Below, piece after piece: positions 44,435-52,823 of a stretch of 64,000 bases of DNA (within the stretch, counting starts at the first letter, position 1; each line of letters begins with the position of its first letter). The notes below the pieces were generated by a model, which had not been told where the DNA came from, did no database searches, and worked only from the letters and a program-made list of their open reading frames with translations. Location of the stretch: assembly GCF_038397725.1 (NCBI RefSeq), contig NZ_CP151634.1, positions 186,001 through 250,000 of the forward strand. Direction: 5' to 3'. Position numbers and translations under genes: made by a program. This DNA comes from Microbacterium sp. LWO13-1.2. Its GTDB lineage: Bacteria; Actinomycetota; Actinomycetes; Actinomycetales; Microbacteriaceae.

Positions 44435-45247
44435 ATGCCCGTCCCGTTCTCCCAGGTGTCCGATGTCGACCGGCATGACGCATTTCCCACGACCCCGTCC
44501 GGCGGCGGGGTGCTGCTGTTCGCCGGGTCGAGCGGTCGCATCGAGCAGGAGCGCGCCGACCTCCTCGCCGCGCACGGCATTCGCGTCCGCGCGATCCGCT
44601 GGTTCGGTGGCGCCGGCCAGCGCGCCGTGCCGCACGAGGTTCCGCTCGAACTCTTCATCGACGAGCTCGACTCCTTGCGCGCGGAGTGCGATCACGTGAG
44701 CATCTTCGGCACGTCGTTCGGCGCCGAGGCGGCACTGCTCACGGCGACTCTGAGACCGGTGCATGCGGTCGTCGCCGCATCGCCGTCGAGCGTGGCATGG
44801 GGCGGCGTCCAGGACGGACGCTGGTCATCGCATTGGACGCTCGACGGGCGAGCACTGCCCTGGGTCCCTTTCGACGAGGAGTGGATGCCGCGCCACGATC
44901 CGCCCGAGTACCTCAGCCTGTACGAGACGAGTCTGCACCGCGACACCGCCGCCACTGAAGCGGCCACGATTCCAGTCGAACGCATCGCCGCGCCGGTGAT
45001 CCTCACGGCCGGAGGCGATGATCGGGTGTGGCCGAGCGCGGAGTTCGCTGCGGCGATCGTGAAACGTCGCTCGGACCATGGTCTGCCGACCGAGCTGTTC
45101 TCCGCTCCTGACGCAGGACATCGACTCCTCCTCCCCGGCGAAACGGTCGCCGCCGGCGGGATGTCGATGCGGCGCGGCGGCGACGATGAATCCGATCGGG
45201 CGCTCGGCAACCGGGTGTGGCCGCGGGTGCTCGACGCCCTCCGGTAG
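44435..45247 (+). CDS. alpha/beta hydrolase of the BAAT/acyl-CoA thioesterase type
   Basis: 270 residues. Nucleophile elbow FGTSFGAEAALL, Asp region VILTAGGDDRVWPSAEF, catalytic His in FSAPDAGHRLLLPGE: the pattern of the BAAT/ACOT C-terminal domain. Likely a thioester or ester hydrolase in the cytosol; acyl donor unknown. TAGCAT (44423-44428) plus 6 nt before the ATG. Confidence 0.82.
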   Translation: MPVPFSQVSDVDRHDAFPTTPSGGGVLLFAGSSGRIEQERADLLAAHGIRVRAIRWFGGAGQRAVPHEVPLELFIDELDSLRAECDHVSIFGTSFGAEAALLTATLRPVHAVVAASPSSVAWGGVQDGRWSSHWTLDGRALPWVPFDEEWMPRHDPPEYLSLYETSLHRDTAATEAATIPVERIAAPVILTAGGDDRVWPSAEFAAAIVKRRSDHGLPTELFSAPDAGHRLLLPGETVAAGGMSMRRGGDDESDRALGNRVWPRVLDALR

Positions 45248-45344
45248 CGCCCGCACACGGCTCTTGCGGATGTCGGATGCTCGGCGCAGACTGTTCCCGC
45301 AAGCGGGGCCGGCCGAGACATCTCTCTTCTCCCAAGGAGCAACC

Positions 45345-45758
45345 ATGGCAAATCTCAACCCGTATCTGTCGTTCCGAACCGAAGCGCGCGAGGCGATGGA
45401 GTTCTATCAGAGCGTCCTCGGCGGCGAGCTCGAGGTCAACGTATTCGGGGAGTTCCCCGACATGGTGCAGGACCCGAGCGAGAAGGACCTCATCATGCAC
45501 GCCCAGCTCACGACGCCGGACGGCCTCGTTCTGATGGCGTCCGACTCCCCCAGCGGCATGCCGTACGAGAAACCGCAGGGATTCTCGGTGTCGTTGAGCG
45601 GCAACTCCGAAGAGCAGGCTCAGGCTGTGTGGGACAGGCTCGCCGACGGCGCGACGATCACGATGCCGCTCGATACGCCGCCGTGGGGTGGAACCTTCGG
45701 GATGCTCGTCGACCGCTTCGGCGTCCCGTGGATGATCCACGGCGACCCCGAGGAATGA
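45345..45758 (+). CDS. VOC/PhnB-like protein
   Basis: 137 residues. Follows the PhnB/3-demethylubiquinone-methyltransferase-like pattern: NPYLSFRTEAREAMEFYQSV, LIMHAQLTTPDGLVLMASDS, and WGGTFGMLVDRFGVPWMIHG. A single glyoxalase-like fold; function unknown. CAAGGAG lies 5 nt before the ATG, unlike the leaderless neighbours. It is 98 bp after the hydrolase gene. Confidence 0.85.
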   Translation: MANLNPYLSFRTEAREAMEFYQSVLGGELEVNVFGEFPDMVQDPSEKDLIMHAQLTTPDGLVLMASDSPSGMPYEKPQGFSVSLSGNSEEQAQAVWDRLADGATITMPLDTPPWGGTFGMLVDRFGVPWMIHGDPEE

Positions 45759-45815
45759 CCCCGCCACCGAACATCGGGTATGGCCCGCCGCGGGGGTCCG
45801 GGCCATACTCGAGGC

Positions 45816-46214
45816 ATGACGCGCGCGATCGAGATCGACGACTACCACCAGGCTCTCCGCCCGGGTGATCGCGAAATCTGCGAGCTTCTCGCCACGGAGA
45901 TCGAACGCGAGCTGCCGGATGCCACCGGCAAGGTCTGGCACGCGCATCCGGTCTGGTTCCTCGACGGGAACCCGATCGTCGGATACAGCCGCCTCAAGGA
46001 CGCCGTGCGTCTGCTGTTCTGGAGCGGTCAGTCCTTCGACGAGCCCGGGCTTACACCGGAGGGCACGTTCAAGGCGGCCGATGCGCGCTACGTCGACGCG
46101 TCAGAGGTCGACCGAGATGCGGTGGCCCGCTGGCTGACCGCGGCCCGGAGCATCCAGTGGGACTACGAGCACATCCGCACGAATCGCGGCTTGGTCAAGC
46201 GCACCGAGTTCTGA
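45816..46214 (+). CDS. DUF1801 domain protein
   Basis: 132 residues. It fits DUF1801: ELPDATGKVWHAHPVWFLDG, YSRLKDAVRLLFWSGQSFD, and AADARYVDASEVDRDAVARW. Small alpha/beta fold (YdhG-like), function unknown. CATACT (45804-45809) plus 6 nt precedes the ATG. Convergent with thrC, with a 12-bp gap and no room for a separate terminator. Confidence 0.82.
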   Translation: MTRAIEIDDYHQALRPGDREICELLATEIERELPDATGKVWHAHPVWFLDGNPIVGYSRLKDAVRLLFWSGQSFDEPGLTPEGTFKAADARYVDASEVDRDAVARWLTAARSIQWDYEHIRTNRGLVKRTEF

Positions 46215-46226
46215 CTCGGGACGCCG

Positions 46227-47630
46227 TCAGTGCAGCGCGTTCTTCGTGATGTACGAGCGCAGTGCCGGCTCGTCGTCCGGCATCTCGGCGACGCGCTGCG
46301 GAGCATCCAGCATCTGACGCAATTCGGGTGAGAACTCGAGCTCGATGCCGATCGCCTCGTGGATCGTCTCGGCGAACTTCTGCGGCTTCGCGGTCTCGAG
46401 GACGAGCATCGGGACGCCGTCCTCCAGATACGAACGGGCGACTTTCACGCCGTCTGCGGTGTGCGGGTCGATGATCTCGCCCGACGCCTCGTAGACGGAC
46501 CGGATCGTCGCCAGACGGTCGGCGTGCGTCGACGTACCGCTGACGATGCCGAACTCGGCTTCGAAGCGCGGCTGCTCTGCCGAGAGGTCGAAATGCCCCT
46601 GCTCGTCGAGCTCGCGCCACGCCGTCACCACGCGCCGCGGGTCGCGGTCGACGAGGTCGAAGATGAAGCGTTCGAGGTTCGAGGCTTTGGAGATGTCCAT
46701 CGACGGGCTGGAGGTCGCGAGCGTCTGCGCTGCGGCACGAGGCCGGTAGATACCGGTGCGGAAGAACTCGTCCAGCACGTTGTTCTCGTTCGCCGCGAGG
46801 ACGAGACGGCGGATCGGCAGCCCCATCTGCTTGGCGAAGAAGCCGGAGAGGATGTTGCCGAAATTGCCGGACGGCACCGTGAACGAGACCTCGACGGGTC
46901 CGTCGGCATCCGTCGCCCGCAACCAGGCCCAGAAGTAGTAGACGATCTGCGCGGTGATCCGAGCGAGGTTGATCGAGTTGACGGCGCCGAGGTGCTGCGC
47001 TCGCTTGAACTCCAGGTCACCGGCGAGGCTCTTGACGAGGTTCTGGCAATCGTCGAACACGCCCTCGACGGCGATGTTGTGCACATTCTCGTCATCGATC
47101 GAGAACATCTGTGCACGCTGGAAACTGCTCATCCGCCCCTGCGGCGACAGCATGAAAACGGAGACCCTTGCCTTGCCGCGCAGCGCGTGCTCGGCGGCCG
47201 AGCCGGTGTCTCCGGAGGTGGCGCCGACGATGTTCAAGACACTGTCCCGCTGCTCCAGCGCGTACTCCAGCACCTGGCCGAGGAACTGCATCGCCATGTC
47301 CTTGAACGCCAGCGTCGGCCCCTCGGACAGTCCGACCAGCGTGATTCCCTCGCCGATCGATCGCAGCGGGACGACGGCCTCCGGGAAGTCCGCGTACGCG
47401 TCGGCGCACATCATGGCGAGGTCGTCGCGCGGGATGTCGGTCGCGAACAGGCCGAGCACCTCGGTGGCAAGCTCCGGGTAGCTCAGACCGCGCCAGCTCT
47501 CCAGCGTTGCGGCGTCGACCTGCGGCATCTCCTCCGGGACCGCCAGGCCGCCGTCGGGCGCCAGGCCCTCGAGCAGCGTGTCGCTGTACGGCAGCGGCTC
47601 CATGCCACCTCGGGTGGAAATGAACTGCAC
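46227..47630 (-). CDS. thrC: threonine synthase
   Basis: 467 residues, the longer E. coli/yeast-type form. It begins QFISTRGGMEPLPYSDTLLE. The PLP lysine is Lys110 in GPTLAFKDMAMQF, and the phosphate-binding GATSGDTGSAAEHAL follows. It makes threonine from O-phosphohomoserine. The GTG at 47630 has AGGAG 5 nt upstream; longer in-frame extensions run into the erm terminator and are not supported. Confidence 0.94.
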   Translation of the reverse strand: MQFISTRGGMEPLPYSDTLLEGLAPDGGLAVPEEMPQVDAATLESWRGLSYPELATEVLGLFATDIPRDDLAMMCADAYADFPEAVVPLRSIGEGITLVGLSEGPTLAFKDMAMQFLGQVLEYALEQRDSVLNIVGATSGDTGSAAEHALRGKARVSVFMLSPQGRMSSFQRAQMFSIDDENVHNIAVEGVFDDCQNLVKSLAGDLEFKRAQHLGAVNSINLARITAQIVYYFWAWLRATDADGPVEVSFTVPSGNFGNILSGFFAKQMGLPIRRLVLAANENNVLDEFFRTGIYRPRAAAQTLATSSPSMDISKASNLERFIFDLVDRDPRRVVTAWRELDEQGHFDLSAEQPRFEAEFGIVSGTSTHADRLATIRSVYEASGEIIDPHTADGVKVARSYLEDGVPMLVLETAKPQKFAETIHEAIGIELEFSPELRQMLDAPQRVAEMPDDEPALRSYITKNALH

Positions 47631-47708
47631 GGTGGCTCCTCGGGTCGGAATCGGCGAGTGACGCGGGTTCCATTCTCGCAGGTGCGACGACGGGGTGACG
47701 AAGCGGGC

Positions 47709-47742
47709 CGGTGTGCGCAACGGGCATCCGATGCGCACACCG
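47709..47742 (-). terminator. terminator after the erm gene
   Basis: CGGTGTGCGCA and TGCGCACACCG form a perfect 11-bp stem with a 12-nt loop, 7 bp after the erm stop. Confidence 0.75.
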
Positions 47743-47748
47743 TGGCGC

Positions 47749-48519
47749 CTAACCGCGTGACCGTTTGAGGTGCCGCCACAGACTCGACCACTGCTCCCCC
47801 TGGAGATCCCGCGGGAGAACACGGGGGGAGATACCTGCGTGCGCGAGTGCCTGCCGTGCGGACACGACATCGACGCGCGCAGCGCGTGCGACGACCACCG
47901 CCAGACTGGCCCCGCGGCCCGTGAACACCGCACCGATGAATGCCTCATACGCCCGACGCTCCGATCGCGGGATGAGGGCGGTCGCGCGTCGGCGGACCGT
48001 GAGCACGCCGCCGTCGACGCTGGGCTGCGGCGAGAAGCCCCACGCCGGTACCCGTCCCTGCAACTCGAAGTCGAACCAGGGCGCCGACTGCGCGGTCATC
48101 ATCGTGCCGCCGCCCACGCCTGCGCGCTTTCGAGCGACCTCCCACTGCGTCAGCAGAACTGCGTGCCTCCATCCCTCCGAGGAGAGGAGGCGACGAAGAA
48201 TCGGCGTCGTGAGGTGGAACGGGATGTTGCCGACGACGACCTCGGCGTCGAGCGGGTAGCGAGTGGCATCCGCCGCTTCCACCCGCACCGCGGGTAGCGC
48301 CTTCCGAAGGCGCCGGACTCGATGCTCATCGATGTCGATCGCGGTGAGGGGCCTGCCCAGCTCGGCGAGCGAGCGGGTGAGGGCGCCGTCGCCCGCGCCG
48401 AGTTCGAGGATCGAACCCGAGGTGTGCGCGACAAGAGACGTGAGACGGCCGAGCGTCGGCCGGTGGGTGAGGAAGTTCTGGCCGAGTTCGTGTCGGCCGC
48501 CATGAAGAGAACGAGGCAT
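47749..48519 (-). CDS. erm: Erm-type 23S rRNA (adenine-N6) methyltransferase, Erm(X)-like
   Basis: 256 residues. ELGQNFLTH at 11-19, SAM motif I LELGAGDGALT (38-48), acidic motif II AIDIDEHRV, motif IV VGNIPFHLTTPILRRLL (catalytic Asn98) and TQWEVARKRAGVGGGTMMTA. NIPF with following HLTT and the GGGTMMTA stretch mark Erm enzymes (A2058, MLS-B resistance) rather than KsgA. Start ATG with GGAG 8 nt upstream. A leader peptide and switchable hairpins lie upstream, so expression is likely macrolide-inducible. Chromosomal context and normal composition argue for an intrinsic gene. Confidence 0.88.
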   Translation of the reverse strand: MPRSLHGGRHELGQNFLTHRPTLGRLTSLVAHTSGSILELGAGDGALTRSLAELGRPLTAIDIDEHRVRRLRKALPAVRVEAADATRYPLDAEVVVGNIPFHLTTPILRRLLSSEGWRHAVLLTQWEVARKRAGVGGGTMMTAQSAPWFDFELQGRVPAWGFSPQPSVDGGVLTVRRRATALIPRSERRAYEAFIGAVFTGRGASLAVVVARAARVDVVSARQALAHAGISPRVLPRDLQGEQWSSLWRHLKRSRG

Positions 48520-48523
48520 GAGT

Positions 48524-48648
48524 GCGCTCCAGAAGAAGAATCGGAGCACCTCGAGGGAGGGAACGCGCGAGAGCGCGGAGAAGCTGCCCGTCCCGAGGTG
48601 CAGATGGCATCTCGGAGGACGGCGCGTACGACGAGCGAGCGCGCCGTC
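48524..48648 (-). promoter_or_regulatory. erm translational attenuator hairpins
   Basis: Minus strand, in order: GACGGCGCG (48648-48640) pairs with CGCGCCGTC (48626-48618); the leader-peptide codons GAC-like repeat GTGACGGCGCC can compete for the same arm. Then GCACCTCG (48601-48594) pairs with CGAGGTGC (48553-48546). The overlapping GCTCC (48547-48543) can instead pair with GGAGC (48530-48526), which is the erm Shine-Dalgarno. The last two helices exclude each other. Confidence 0.6.
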
Positions 48649-48712
48649 AGGCGCGGCGGTCGCGGAACGTGAAGGAAGGCGCCGTCACCAGCGCGCTGTT
48701 TATTGTTCCCAT
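48647..48712 (-). CDS. erm leader peptide (21 codons)
   Basis: Reads MGTINSALVTAPSFTFRDRR plus Ala and stop. The ATG is 6 nt after TAGGCT (48724-48719), so the mRNA starts at the leader ORF. The stop codon overlaps the first arm of the attenuator. In erm systems a drug-stalled ribosome on such a peptide opens the erm ribosome site. The stall motif is not identified. Confidence 0.65.
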   Translation of the reverse strand: MGTINSALVTAPSFTFRDRRA

Positions 48713-48740
48713 CGGACCAGCCTACGATATCCGCGCAGCG

Positions 48741-49343
48741 TCAGATCCAGCCGCGTTCCTCCGCAAGGAGGACCGCCTGCTGACGGGTGCCGACGGCGAG
48801 TTTGGCGAGCACCGCGGAGATGTGGTTGCGCACGGTGCCGGGCGCCAGGGACAAGCTTCGGGCGATCTGACTCGTGGTCTCTCCCCGGCGTCCGGCGCGC
48901 AGCACATCGAGCTCTCGGTCGGTGAGCGGGGAGCGCTCGTCGCTCAGCGCATCCGCTGCGATCTCCGGGTCGACATAGCGTCCGCCCGCAGCAACGCGGC
49001 GGATGATCGCCGCGACCTCGTCGGCGCCGCGGGACTTCGGGAGGAACCCGGCGACGCCCGAGGCCAGCGCCCTGCGCAGGATTCCCGGTCGCGCGTGGCG
49101 GGTGACCACCACGCACCGTGTCGCGATGGCGCGGTTCAGGCGCTCGGCGACCTCGACGCCGTCGAGTCCGGGCATCTCCAGGTCGAGCAGGCACACATCC
49201 GGCAGCAGTCGCAGCGCCTCGGCGACCGCCTGCTCGCCGTTCTCACATTCGGCGACGACCTCGATGTCGTCTTCGAGACGGAGGAGAGCGGCGAGCGCAG
49301 AGCGGATCATCCCCTCGTCGTCGGCGAGCAGAACCCGGATCAT
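48741..49343 (-). CDS. NarL/LuxR-type response regulator
   Basis: 200 residues. Receiver domain with acidic ADDE near 7-10, phospho-acceptor Asp54 in VCLLDLEMPGLDGVE and Lys in FLPKSRGADE. The C-terminal LuxR HTH (about 136-195) reads PLTDRELDVLRAGRRGETTS, then APGTVRNHISAVLAKL. The ATG overlaps the kinase stop by 4 bp. The erm promoter overlaps its 3' end. Targets unknown. Confidence 0.92.
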   Translation of the reverse strand: MIRVLLADDEGMIRSALAALLRLEDDIEVVAECENGEQAVAEALRLLPDVCLLDLEMPGLDGVEVAERLNRAIATRCVVVTRHARPGILRRALASGVAGFLPKSRGADEVAAIIRRVAAGGRYVDPEIAADALSDERSPLTDRELDVLRAGRRGETTSQIARSLSLAPGTVRNHISAVLAKLAVGTRQQAVLLAEERGWI

Positions 49344-50539
49344 CGTGCTTCTCCCTGTCGTGCCGGCACCGTCACGACAACCGTGAACTCGTCTTCGCCG
49401 CGGTGCACCTCCAGCGCGCCCTCGGCCTCGGCGATCCGGCGCCCGACGCCCTCGAGTCCTGAGCCCTCACGCCCGGGCTCGATGCCTGGAACGACGTCGT
49501 TTGAGATCTCATAGCGCCAGGCATCCGCTTCCCGCGCGAGCACGAGCCGTGCGCGCTTTCCGCCGCCGTGCCGGATCACGTTCGTCGTCGTCTCGCGGAT
49601 GACGGGGCCGAGATCGGATGCCGGTGCCTGATCGGCATCCGCCGCGATCGCCGTCTCGACATCGAGCCCGGCCGCCCGCAGCAGATCGCGGGCGTTGGCG
49701 AGCTCGTCGCTCAGCGGCACCGAACGGAACCGCATCGCGAGGTCGCGCGTGCCCTGCCGCGCTTCGTCGACGCTCGCCCGCGCCGCACGGAGTTGCTCCA
49801 TCCCTGCTTCCGGGTCGCGCGGCATGAGTCGTTCGGCGAGCTCCAGCTGCAGCGCGATCACCTGGAGGTGGTGCCCCTGCAGGTCGTGGACGTCGGTCGC
49901 CACGCGCAGACGCTCCTGCGTCGCGGCGAGTCGCGCCTCGGAGGCGCGAGCCCGATCGAGTGTGATCAACACATCCCACCACCACAGCGAGCTCACCGTC
50001 ATCGCCGGCAGGATGAGCGTGTAGACGACGGGGAGCGTCCAGGCCTCGTCGTACGCCGGGCCACCCGAGGACGCATCGACGAAGGCCGCGCCGACGAGCA
50101 CGAGAGTCACCGCGATGACGAGGCGGAGCCGAACACCCCTCGGCCAGTTCAGCAGAACGAGGAACTGCGCGACGGGCATGATTCCGAGCAGCCAGCTGTC
50201 TGTGATGGTGCCTGCTGTGATGCCGAACGCCAAAGAAACGCCCGCCGGCACCGCCAGCGGGACCCATCGAACCCCTGGCTCAGCGTCGATGCGGTGTCGG
50301 TAGGCGGCGATCACCGGCACCGTCGATGCGCACCAGAGCAGGCCGCCGATTCCGACGATGAGCGCGATGGCACTTCCCGGCGTCACCGCGAACGCGATCG
50401 CGGTCCACACCAGCACCAGAAACACCTCGAAGAACATCACGGCGCTCGCGGTGTACCACCACGTCGCGGTGATCCCGCGGGCCAGCTGCTGGGCGCCGGG
50501 CCCGGGCTCTGCGCCTGCGGCGAGGGACTTCGTGCTCAT
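49340..50539 (-). CDS. NarL-type sensor histidine kinase (HisKA_3)
   Basis: 399 residues. Five to six membrane helices (residues about 28-192), then HisKA_3 with phospho-acceptor His218 in ATDVHDLQGHHLQVIAL, and a C-terminal ATPase domain with IRETTTNVIRHGGGKRARL and GSGLEGVGRRIAEAEGAL. No sensor domain outside the membrane, so it may sense the envelope, as LiaS/DesK kinases do. ATG 50539 lies 7 nt after TATCGT (50552-50547). Pairs with the response regulator. Confidence 0.9.
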   Translation of the reverse strand: MSTKSLAAGAEPGPGAQQLARGITATWWYTASAVMFFEVFLVLVWTAIAFAVTPGSAIALIVGIGGLLWCASTVPVIAAYRHRIDAEPGVRWVPLAVPAGVSLAFGITAGTITDSWLLGIMPVAQFLVLLNWPRGVRLRLVIAVTLVLVGAAFVDASSGGPAYDEAWTLPVVYTLILPAMTVSSLWWWDVLITLDRARASEARLAATQERLRVATDVHDLQGHHLQVIALQLELAERLMPRDPEAGMEQLRAARASVDEARQGTRDLAMRFRSVPLSDELANARDLLRAAGLDVETAIAADADQAPASDLGPVIRETTTNVIRHGGGKRARLVLAREADAWRYEISNDVVPGIEPGREGSGLEGVGRRIAEAEGALEVHRGEDEFTVVVTVPARQGEAR

Positions 50540-50558
50540 TCGAACCACGATAGAGGCA

Positions 50559-50570
50559 TGACACTTGTCA
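50559..50570. promoter_or_regulatory. TGACA-CT-TGTCA dyad upstream of the sensor kinase
   Basis: A 5-bp inverted repeat with 2-bp spacer, 20 bp upstream of the kinase start and next to its presumed -10 box. Possible autoregulation site of the response regulator. The rest of the 154-bp divergent gap shows nothing distinct. Confidence 0.3.
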
Positions 50571-50693
50571 GGGATCCGGCAGGTGTTGCGCACGCGAAGA
50601 GGTGACAGCCCGGCACTGCCGCGCCGAGGCGAATGCCGATGAACTGGACTCATCGCGACGGACACACCGATCGCCCGGAGACCAGGAGCCACC

Positions 50694-51236
50694 GTGAACC
50701 TCATCGAAACCTTCCAGAACCTCGTGGCACAGGTGCCCGAGCTCGTGCAGCCGCTGATCGTCGCCCTGGCCGGCGCTGTCCCCTTCATCGAAGGCGAAGG
50801 CGCCGCCGCCATCGGGATCATCGGCGGCATCCACCCGGTGATCGCCGCCATCGCTGCGATCGCCGGAAACTTCCTCTGTGTCGCTGTCCTCGTGCTGCTC
50901 AGTTCCGGTGCCCGACAGGCCATCGTCACCCGACGCGACCGGTCTCGCGAACTCGTGCCGGCCGGTGGCACGATGCCGCTCGACGACGACATCGTCGGCG
51001 ACTCCGGCCGCAAGACGGCACGCAAGGAGAAGTTCCAGCGGGCGCTCGTGCGTTACGGCGTTCCCGGTGTGAGCCTGCTCGGCCCGCTCCTGCTGCCGAC
51101 GCAGTTCACCGCGACCATGCTCGCCGCGGCCGGCGTCGGCAAGGTCCGCATCCTGATCTGGCAGGCCATCGCGATCATCGGCTGGACGACCGTCATCACG
51201 GCGATCATCGGCAGCGCGGTGTACGCGATCCACTGA
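50694..51236 (+). CDS. small multidrug-export family membrane protein (PF06695)
   Basis: 180 residues, GTG start with AGGAG 5 nt upstream. The family hallmark PFIEGEGAAAIGIIGG lies at about 30-45. Helices near 20-75 and 125-178 are joined by a charged cytosolic loop. A second conserved half is LVRYGVPGVSLLGPLLLPTQ. Despite the family name, transport activity is poorly established. Stands alone, divergent from the sensor kinase. Confidence 0.84.
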   Translation: MNLIETFQNLVAQVPELVQPLIVALAGAVPFIEGEGAAAIGIIGGIHPVIAAIAAIAGNFLCVAVLVLLSSGARQAIVTRRDRSRELVPAGGTMPLDDDIVGDSGRKTARKEKFQRALVRYGVPGVSLLGPLLLPTQFTATMLAAAGVGKVRILIWQAIAIIGWTTVITAIIGSAVYAIH

Positions 51237-51316
51237 GTTGTGACCATGCAGCCTGGGCTGAGAGACCGTGCGGTCAATCAGCCCAGGTTTCGCGTCTCCA
51301 GCACAGTGATCATCGT

Positions 51317-52672
51317 TCAATCCTGCCCACGCTCGGCGCCGGTGGAGGCAGGACGCGCTCCGAAGTTGCGCGAGAACAGGTCGGCGGAGTCGTACGCGGC
51401 TTTGACCGCTGCCAGGCGCTCGCGCGTGCCCTCCGGATAGATCGAGGCCACGGCATCCGCCGATGACCCGTCGAGCGAGTTCGCGTACGCACCTGCAACG
51501 TGCGGCTCGAGGTCGCGCCACACTTCGGTCATTCGCGCGTGGATGCCACCGACCGCCGCATCCGGACCGACCGCGAAGGTCGTGACCATGAGCTCGGCGT
51601 AGCGGTGGGCGAAGGCTGTGGCGTCGGCCGGGACCTCGGCGAACGCGCCGCCGAGACTGTGCAGGACGATCGCTGACGGCTGCGACTCCCCGGCGATCCG
51701 GGCGACGGCGAGGGCAGCGGCATCCGCGGCGTCCGGAGCGACGAATCCGTTGCGGACCACGGCGCGCAGCCCGAGCGGCAGTTCCGCTCCCGGGTGCAGG
51801 ATCTCGGCGTAGGTGCGACGGCGTGCGTCCACCGACAGCGGAGCGGCGATCGCGCGCAGCGCGTCGACGGACTCGACGAGATCACCCTCGTCGGAGCGCA
51901 CCATCGTGACGACGATGGGAGCCTCCTTCCCGCCGGCGAGCGGGTTCGCCAGCACGACGGTCGATCCGATCGCGTGCGGCGCGTGCCGCATGTGGGCGGC
52001 CCATCCGGTGACGATCCGCTCTGCCTGGTCGGATGAGAAGGTCAGGGCGGCGAACTCGACCGTTCGAGTCGCCTGCGCCTCGAACTCGAACGCGGTGACG
52101 ACGCCGTACGCTCCACCCCCACCGCGCAGCGCCCAGAACAGCTCGGCGTGGTGCTCGGCATCCACCACGAGCACGTCGCCAGAGGCCGTGACCAGTTCGA
52201 CGGCACGGAGGTGATCCAGGGTGAGCCCGTCTCGACGCACCATCCAGCCGATCCCGCCGGAGAGGGTCAGCCCGCCGACGCCGACGTCTGCGGTGTCGCC
52301 CGACGAGATCACGAGGCCGTGCGGAGCGAGGGCCTCGACCACCTGCCGCCAGAGCGCGCCACCGCCGACGCGCACCCGGCGATCCGGGAGCACCTCCACG
52401 GCGTCGAGGGAACGCAGGTCGATGACGATTCCGCCATCGACCGTGCTGAATCCGGCAGCCGAGTGACCGCCACCGCGCACGGCGAGCGGAAGATCGGATG
52501 CCGCCGCGAAGCGGACCGCGCGGGCGACGTCGGCGGTGTCGGCAGGACGGAGGACGAGGACCGGTGCGGCCGACGCCATCGGCGTACGGGCAGCGGCCGA
52601 GTACTCCGCCGAATCGGGAGTGATGATCGCGCCGGTGAATTCGGCGAGCTGGGTGTCGATCTCGGCAAGCAT
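51317..52672 (-). CDS. FAD-dependent oxidase, berberine-bridge-enzyme type
   Basis: 451 residues. FAD_binding_4 domain with LAVRGGGHSAAGFSTVDGG (His70 is the usual covalent FAD site) and LTLSGGIGWMVRRDGLTLDH. The second covalent residue (Cys) of bicovalent members is absent. A C-terminal BBE motif is expected near VAGAYANSL. It oxidises sugars or secondary metabolites with O2. GGAG lies 5 nt before the ATG. Its promoter matches the ECF41 consensus, and the ECF41 sigma gene is divergent. Confidence 0.88.
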   Translation of the reverse strand: MLAEIDTQLAEFTGAIITPDSAEYSAAARTPMASAAPVLVLRPADTADVARAVRFAAASDLPLAVRGGGHSAAGFSTVDGGIVIDLRSLDAVEVLPDRRVRVGGGALWRQVVEALAPHGLVISSGDTADVGVGGLTLSGGIGWMVRRDGLTLDHLRAVELVTASGDVLVVDAEHHAELFWALRGGGGAYGVVTAFEFEAQATRTVEFAALTFSSDQAERIVTGWAAHMRHAPHAIGSTVVLANPLAGGKEAPIVVTMVRSDEGDLVESVDALRAIAAPLSVDARRRTYAEILHPGAELPLGLRAVVRNGFVAPDAADAAALAVARIAGESQPSAIVLHSLGGAFAEVPADATAFAHRYAELMVTTFAVGPDAAVGGIHARMTEVWRDLEPHVAGAYANSLDGSSADAVASIYPEGTRERLAAVKAAYDSADLFSRNFGARPASTGAERGQD

Positions 52673-52716
52673 GATGTCTCCTTCGGATGCCCGCCGAAAT
52701 GGCGAGTCATGAAGAA

Positions 52717-52743
52717 GACGATGAGAGCGATCGGAATGTGACC
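52717..52743 (-). promoter_or_regulatory. ECF41-type promoter of the FAD oxidase gene
   Basis: Minus strand GGTCACA (52743-52737), exactly 16 nt, then CGTC (52720-52717). The published ECF41 consensus is TGTCACA-N16-CGTC, so one base differs. The start codon lies 45 bp downstream of the -10 element. Confidence 0.75.
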
Positions 52744-52823
52744 GGATCCGAGAAATCGGTGTCTGCCCGCCGAGTTCACGGCGGACAGGTCACGTGACGC
52801 ACACTCCGATGCAAGGATGAATC

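Noticed and set aside
47749..48519. KsgA (RsmA) rather than Erm
   Set aside because: NIPF-HLTT, the GGGTMMTA stretch and the leader-peptide attenuator favour Erm; KsgA normally has NLPYN and no attenuator.
47700..48740. erm as part of a recent mobile element
   Set aside because: No transposase, integrase or terminal repeats nearby, and composition and promoter style match the neighbours.
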